Of a stretch of 64,000 nucleotides of DNA, positions 61,211-64,000 are shown piece after piece. The notes under the pieces are model-generated. The model did not search any database and was not told the DNA's origin. It saw nothing but the letters and a program-made list of their open reading frames with translations. Both the position numbers and the translations under genes were made by a program. Location of the stretch: the NCBI GenBank assembly GCA_040776905.1, contig JAXGZQ010000001.1, positions 1,612,001 to 1,676,000 of the forward strand. The letters run 5' to 3'. Each line of letters opens with the position of its first letter. Position 1 is the first letter of the stretch. The DNA comes from SLHU01 sp009929975. Its GTDB lineage: Bacteria > Bacillota > Clostridia > Saccharofermentanales > UBA5734.

Positions 61211-62077
61211 TCATGTGCTCGATTTGTTGAGCGACTTCATCATGTCACGCAGATAGACCACGGCCTGGCGGATATCGTCTTCCGGCTGGTCGCCAACCTC
61301 GCGTTCAATGGTCAGGAAACCGCGGTAGCCGATGTCATGCAGCGCCTTCATCCAGGCAGCCAGATCAACATCGCCCTGGCCAAGTGGTACCTCACGGAAC
61401 GCTTCGCCGGACGCGATTTCTTCCTCGATCATACCGTAGATGATTTCCGGTGATTTGACCTGCAGCCGGATGCCGTCCTTGGCATGTGTATGGATGATGT
61501 AGGGAGCGAGTGTATGGACGGCCTGTACCGGATCGTCACCGGTGACCATCACGAAATTGGCCGGATCCAGATTGACCCGGACACCTCCGGCTCCGAGGCT
61601 GTCAAGAAAGCGGCGCAGAACAACCGCGGTTTCGGGGCCGGTCTCGATCGCGAAGGCCGCGCCAACCTGGTCGCCGAACTCCGCAAGCTCACGGCAGGCT
61701 TTCTGCATGGTGGCATAGCGCGGGTGATTCTCGTCTTCCGGCAGGACACCGATATGGGTTGTGACAATGCTGGTGCCGAGGTCACGCGCCAGTTCCATGA
61801 TCCGTTTTGACTTATCAATCCGCCAGCGAAGATCGTCCTCATACATGAAACCGTGACCGCCGAGGTCGCCGCACAGGGCAGAGATGACCAGCCCCTGGCT
61901 GGCGATGAAATCAGCGATTTCCCGGCGTCGGGCTGCCGTCAGTTGATCAGGGTCCATTTCCCCCTTGGTGGCATAGACTTGAATACCGTCTGCACCGACA
62001 TCACGGGCCTTCCGGATGCTCTCCATCAGACCTGTACGGAATGAGTCTGTAATAACACCGATTGGAAAGTGAATCAT
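61211..62077 (-). CDS. Sugar phosphate isomerase/epimerase
   Basis: The 288-residue protein has the same barrel, with IVTTHIGVLP, AIETGPE, VNLDPANFVMV, HTHAKDGI and LTIEREVG as metal and active-site strands. GGGAGG precedes the ATG. It heads the minus operon (two isomerases, then the acetyltransferase) and is divergent from the Gfo/Idh/MocA gene, sharing a palindrome with it. The two isomerases plus the oxidoreductase resemble inositol or rare-sugar catabolic sets. Confidence 0.86.
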   Translation of the reverse strand: MIHFPIGVITDSFRTGLMESIRKARDVGADGIQVYATKGEMDPDQLTAARRREIADFIASQGLVISALCGDLGGHGFMYEDDLRWRIDKSKRIMELARDLGTSIVTTHIGVLPEDENHPRYATMQKACRELAEFGDQVGAAFAIETGPETAVVLRRFLDSLGAGGVRVNLDPANFVMVTGDDPVQAVHTLAPYIIHTHAKDGIRLQVKSPEIIYGMIEEEIASGEAFREVPLGQGDVDLAAWMKALHDIGYRGFLTIEREVGDQPEDDIRQAVVYLRDMMKSLNKSST

Positions 62078-62129
62078 AATGAACCTCCCTCATTAGGGCT
62101 TTTCAGCCTGCTCATGGAAAACGTTCTGA

Positions 62130-62147
62130 CTTTATTATATAGTAAAG
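62130..62147. promoter_or_regulatory. Near-perfect 18-bp palindrome in the divergent isomerase/oxidoreductase region
   Basis: CTTTATTATATAGTAAAG is self-complementary except for one base pair. It contains TATAAT on the minus strand (62134-62139) and TATAGT on the plus strand (62138-62143), about 57 and 47 bases from the two start codons. It therefore looks like overlapping -10 boxes or an operator serving both directions. Confidence 0.5.
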
Positions 62148-62189
62148 CCAGAGCTTATGAGCGCGAAAAAATGAAATGGGGGAATTATC

Positions 62190-63254
62190 ATGGGTAAACT
62201 GAAAGTGGCTATCATCGGCTGTGGCACGATCGCGACCTCAGCCCATTTGCCGGCCTATCAGGCGGCATCAGATCTGGCGGATGTCGCCTATTTCGTTGAC
62301 ATCATCCCGGAACGGGCTGAACGGATGCGTGACGCTTACGGCGCGGGCAAGGCACTGGCAGACTATCACCAGATCCTCACGGACCCTGACCTGGACAGTG
62401 TATCTGTCTGTACACCAAACGATACGCATGCTCCGATCACCATTGACTTCCTCAAGGCCGGCAAGCATGTGCTCTGTGAAAAGCCGGCATCGGTCAGCGC
62501 GAAGTTGGCGGCCGATATGCAGAAAGCGGCGGTTCAGTCCGGCAAGATGCTGAATATCGGAGTGGTCAACCGTTTTAATGTCGCGGTCAACAAAATCCGG
62601 GACATGATCCAGGCTGGTGATCTCGGCAATGTCTATCACGTGGTCTGTTCCTTCAGGGCCTGGCGGTCCATTCCCGGTCTCGGTGGTCCATTCACGACAA
62701 AAAAGAACGCCGGTGGGGGTGTTCTGATCGACTGGGGCGTTCATTTTCTTGACCTGATTGATTTTTGTATCGGCCAGCCGGAAATAAAGACCGTATCAGC
62801 ACAGACCTATTCCGTACTCGGCCGCGATCTGCGCCAGTATACGTTTGAGAACATGTGGGCAGGACCGCCAAAGCTGGACGGGACCTATGATGTTGAAGAC
62901 TTCGTGACCGGGCTGGTCCGCACCGAAGGCCCGACCATTTCAGTCAACGGGGCTTGGGCACAGAACGTCGGCGAAGATGCCATGTTTATCGAGTTTCTCG
63001 GTGACAAAGGCGGAATCCGGCTGCAGTATGGCGGATCATTCGTCTTTTATACGACCCGGAATGGCATGCTCAGCGAAACGAAGTATCGTTTCGGCAGCGA
63101 AAACATGTTCAATGTGGAGATCCGCGATTTTCTGACACGGGCCGTCCACGGAGTGAAAACCCGGGCGAATATCGATCACGCGATCCGTACAACCCAGCTG
63201 ATGGAACTGATGTACCAGTCAGCCGAGCAGGGCCGGGAGATTGTCCTGCGCTGA
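62190..63254 (+). CDS. Gfo/Idh/MocA-family oxidoreductase
   Basis: The 354-residue protein has the Rossmann motif AIIGCGTIATSAHLPAY, the CEKPAS motif with catalytic Lys, and a C-terminal beta-sheet domain with WGVHFLDLIDFCIGQPE (His candidate). It would oxidise a sugar or inositol with NAD(P). GGGGGA precedes the ATG. Its divergent position from two sugar isomerases suggests one catabolic pathway. A terminator follows. Confidence 0.9.
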   Translation: MGKLKVAIIGCGTIATSAHLPAYQAASDLADVAYFVDIIPERAERMRDAYGAGKALADYHQILTDPDLDSVSVCTPNDTHAPITIDFLKAGKHVLCEKPASVSAKLAADMQKAAVQSGKMLNIGVVNRFNVAVNKIRDMIQAGDLGNVYHVVCSFRAWRSIPGLGGPFTTKKNAGGGVLIDWGVHFLDLIDFCIGQPEIKTVSAQTYSVLGRDLRQYTFENMWAGPPKLDGTYDVEDFVTGLVRTEGPTISVNGAWAQNVGEDAMFIEFLGDKGGIRLQYGGSFVFYTTRNGMLSETKYRFGSENMFNVEIRDFLTRAVHGVKTRANIDHAIRTTQLMELMYQSAEQGREIVLR

Positions 63255-63269
63255 TTCTTCAGAACAAGG

Positions 63270-63299
63270 AAAACGAGCCGGCAGCTGCCGGCTCGTTTT
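63270..63299 (+). terminator. Terminator between the Gfo/Idh/MocA and CDP-alcohol transferase genes
   Basis: AAAACGAGCCGGCAG is followed directly by its complement ending in TTTTT. The symmetrical A and T runs make it bidirectional for these convergent genes. Confidence 0.88.
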
Positions 63300-63315
63300 T
63301 GTTTGCGATCAGTGA

Positions 63316-63897
63316 TCAGGAATGGCGGGTCCGTTCGTTGCGGCGCATCAGCGTCATGATGGACGGCGTGTCCGCGTCCACGTCGCCATACCGGATGAAA
63401 ATCGCAATTTCCTCGCTGAAGCCGACCAGATAGATGACGAGAATCGCGGCAATCAGCAGCGTGGTGTTGGTGAACTGAGAGAAGATGACGGTCAGATAGA
63501 CCAGCACGCCATTGAGGCGGAGCAGAAACGTGTGCATCATGACCGGTTTGTGCAGCAGAACAGACGAAACGACGAATGAGAGGAAAAAGAGGCTGAAAAA
63601 CATAATGAGCAAAACGCTGTTGGGTGCCAGATACTGTGGATACAGGTAATAGAGAAACCAGGCGCTCGAAATATAGAAAAACAGATCAGCGATCGAATCA
63701 AGCGCCTTGCCGATTTCGGATGTCATGTTGAAACGGCGGGCGATCAACCCGTCGAAAAAATCGGTCGCGCCGATCAAGATGTAGCCGATCAGAAACGCCG
63801 TCAGATGATCGGCCAGAATGAAGAGATAGAGAAGCGGCAGAAATATCAGGCGCGACAGCGACAGGGCGTTGGGAATCGTCATGTATTTTTTGCTCAT
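63316..63897 (-). CDS. CDP-alcohol phosphatidyltransferase family protein
   Basis: The 193-residue membrane protein has the complete catalytic signature DFFDGLIARRFNMTSEIGKA followed by LDSIAD, that is D-x2-DG-x2-AR-x8-G-x3-D-x3-D, and about six hydrophobic helices. It transfers a phosphatidyl group from CDP-diacylglycerol to an alcohol such as glycerol phosphate or inositol phosphate; which one is not decidable. GGAGGAG precedes the ATG. The last 100 bases of the window beyond it hold no gene I can support. Confidence 0.93.
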   Translation of the reverse strand: MSKKYMTIPNALSLSRLIFLPLLYLFILADHLTAFLIGYILIGATDFFDGLIARRFNMTSEIGKALDSIADLFFYISSAWFLYYLYPQYLAPNSVLLIMFFSLFFLSFVVSSVLLHKPVMMHTFLLRLNGVLVYLTVIFSQFTNTTLLIAAILVIYLVGFSEEIAIFIRYGDVDADTPSIMTLMRRNERTRHS

Positions 63898-64000
63898 GTC
63901 ATCTCCTCCGGATCATTGGGCTTAATGAAACCTGTTACTCTGCATCATGACAGCCTGTGCCGGTTAATTCAACCATTTAATTTAAATAGTTGCTCTTTAT

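Noticed and set aside
63898..64000. Possible gene start at the right edge
   Set aside because: The last 100 bases are A-T-rich upstream sequence of the CDP-alcohol transferase gene with no open frame or RNA pattern I can support.

Overview
The window reads as chromosome from a Gram-positive anaerobe of the Clostridia type (Bacillota). This is inferred from strong AGGAGG-type ribosome binding sites, the protein families (LytTR, YtrA-type GntR, YitT, Tet(M)-like GTPase, PepSY, ISLre2 transposase, two-subunit 2-oxoacid oxidoreductase) and a moderately high G+C content by eye. It is densely coding. No gap exceeds about 200 bases, and I saw no rRNA, tRNA or CRISPR array. Species cannot be named from the sequence.

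Layout. 1-5.6 kb (minus): a LytTR regulator overlapping a partial membrane gene, then an operon of an Fe-S aldo/keto reductase, a Cys-type sulfatase and a GH3 glycosidase. 5.6-7.9 kb (minus): a PQ-loop-like small membrane protein coupled to a Tet(M)-like ribosomal GTPase. 8-11.8 kb (plus): a tightly coupled zinc-ribbon membrane protein, radical SAM enzyme and ADP-ribosylglycohydrolase. 11.8-15.3 kb: a histidine kinase/response regulator pair divergent from a secreted, Asp-rich PepSY protein. 15.5-23.4 kb: oxidoreductases, an enolase-superfamily enzyme, a GH13 branching enzyme, an M24 peptidase and a DUF1858 protein. 23.6-27.7 kb (plus): a diguanylate cyclase overlapping a YitT protein, then an SDR and a UroD-like protein. 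27.7-35 kb: a methyltransferase, a GH38 alpha-mannosidase, a mannonate-type SDR, an AI-2E-family transporter and a YqjM-like flavoenzyme.

35.06-36.55 kb is a complete ISLre2-type insertion sequence with matching ends and an 8-bp target duplication. It sits at the upstream edge of the YqjM-like gene's promoter. 36.6-42.1 kb (plus): a sugar isomerase, a release-factor-like (baeRF) protein with an AIM24 partner, and 2-oxoacid:ferredoxin oxidoreductase alpha/beta. 42-46 kb: AbrB-type and YihY membrane proteins, a serpin lipoprotein and a DsrE protein. 46.2-54.7 kb is a plant-polysaccharide block: GH74, GH127 and GH31 (YicI-like alpha-xylosidase), with a YtrA-type GntR repressor, its DUF5808 membrane partner and a perfect palindromic operator. 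54.7-64 kb: DUF4153 and UlaG-like proteins, a catalase with a Per-box-like site, an Eis-like acetyltransferase, two sugar isomerases divergent from a Gfo/Idh/MocA oxidoreductase over a shared palindrome, and a CDP-alcohol phosphatidyltransferase.

Taken together the cell appears to degrade plant and host glycans (xyloglucan side chains, arabinofuranosides, mannosides, sulfated sugars). Most of the glycosidases lack signal peptides, so they would act on imported oligosaccharides. Sugar-acid and polyol oxidoreductases and ferredoxin-linked 2-oxoacid metabolism fit this. Promoters in the window often carry an extended -10 (TGC TATAAT). The least explained unit is the zinc-ribbon/radical SAM/ADP-ribosylglycohydrolase operon.
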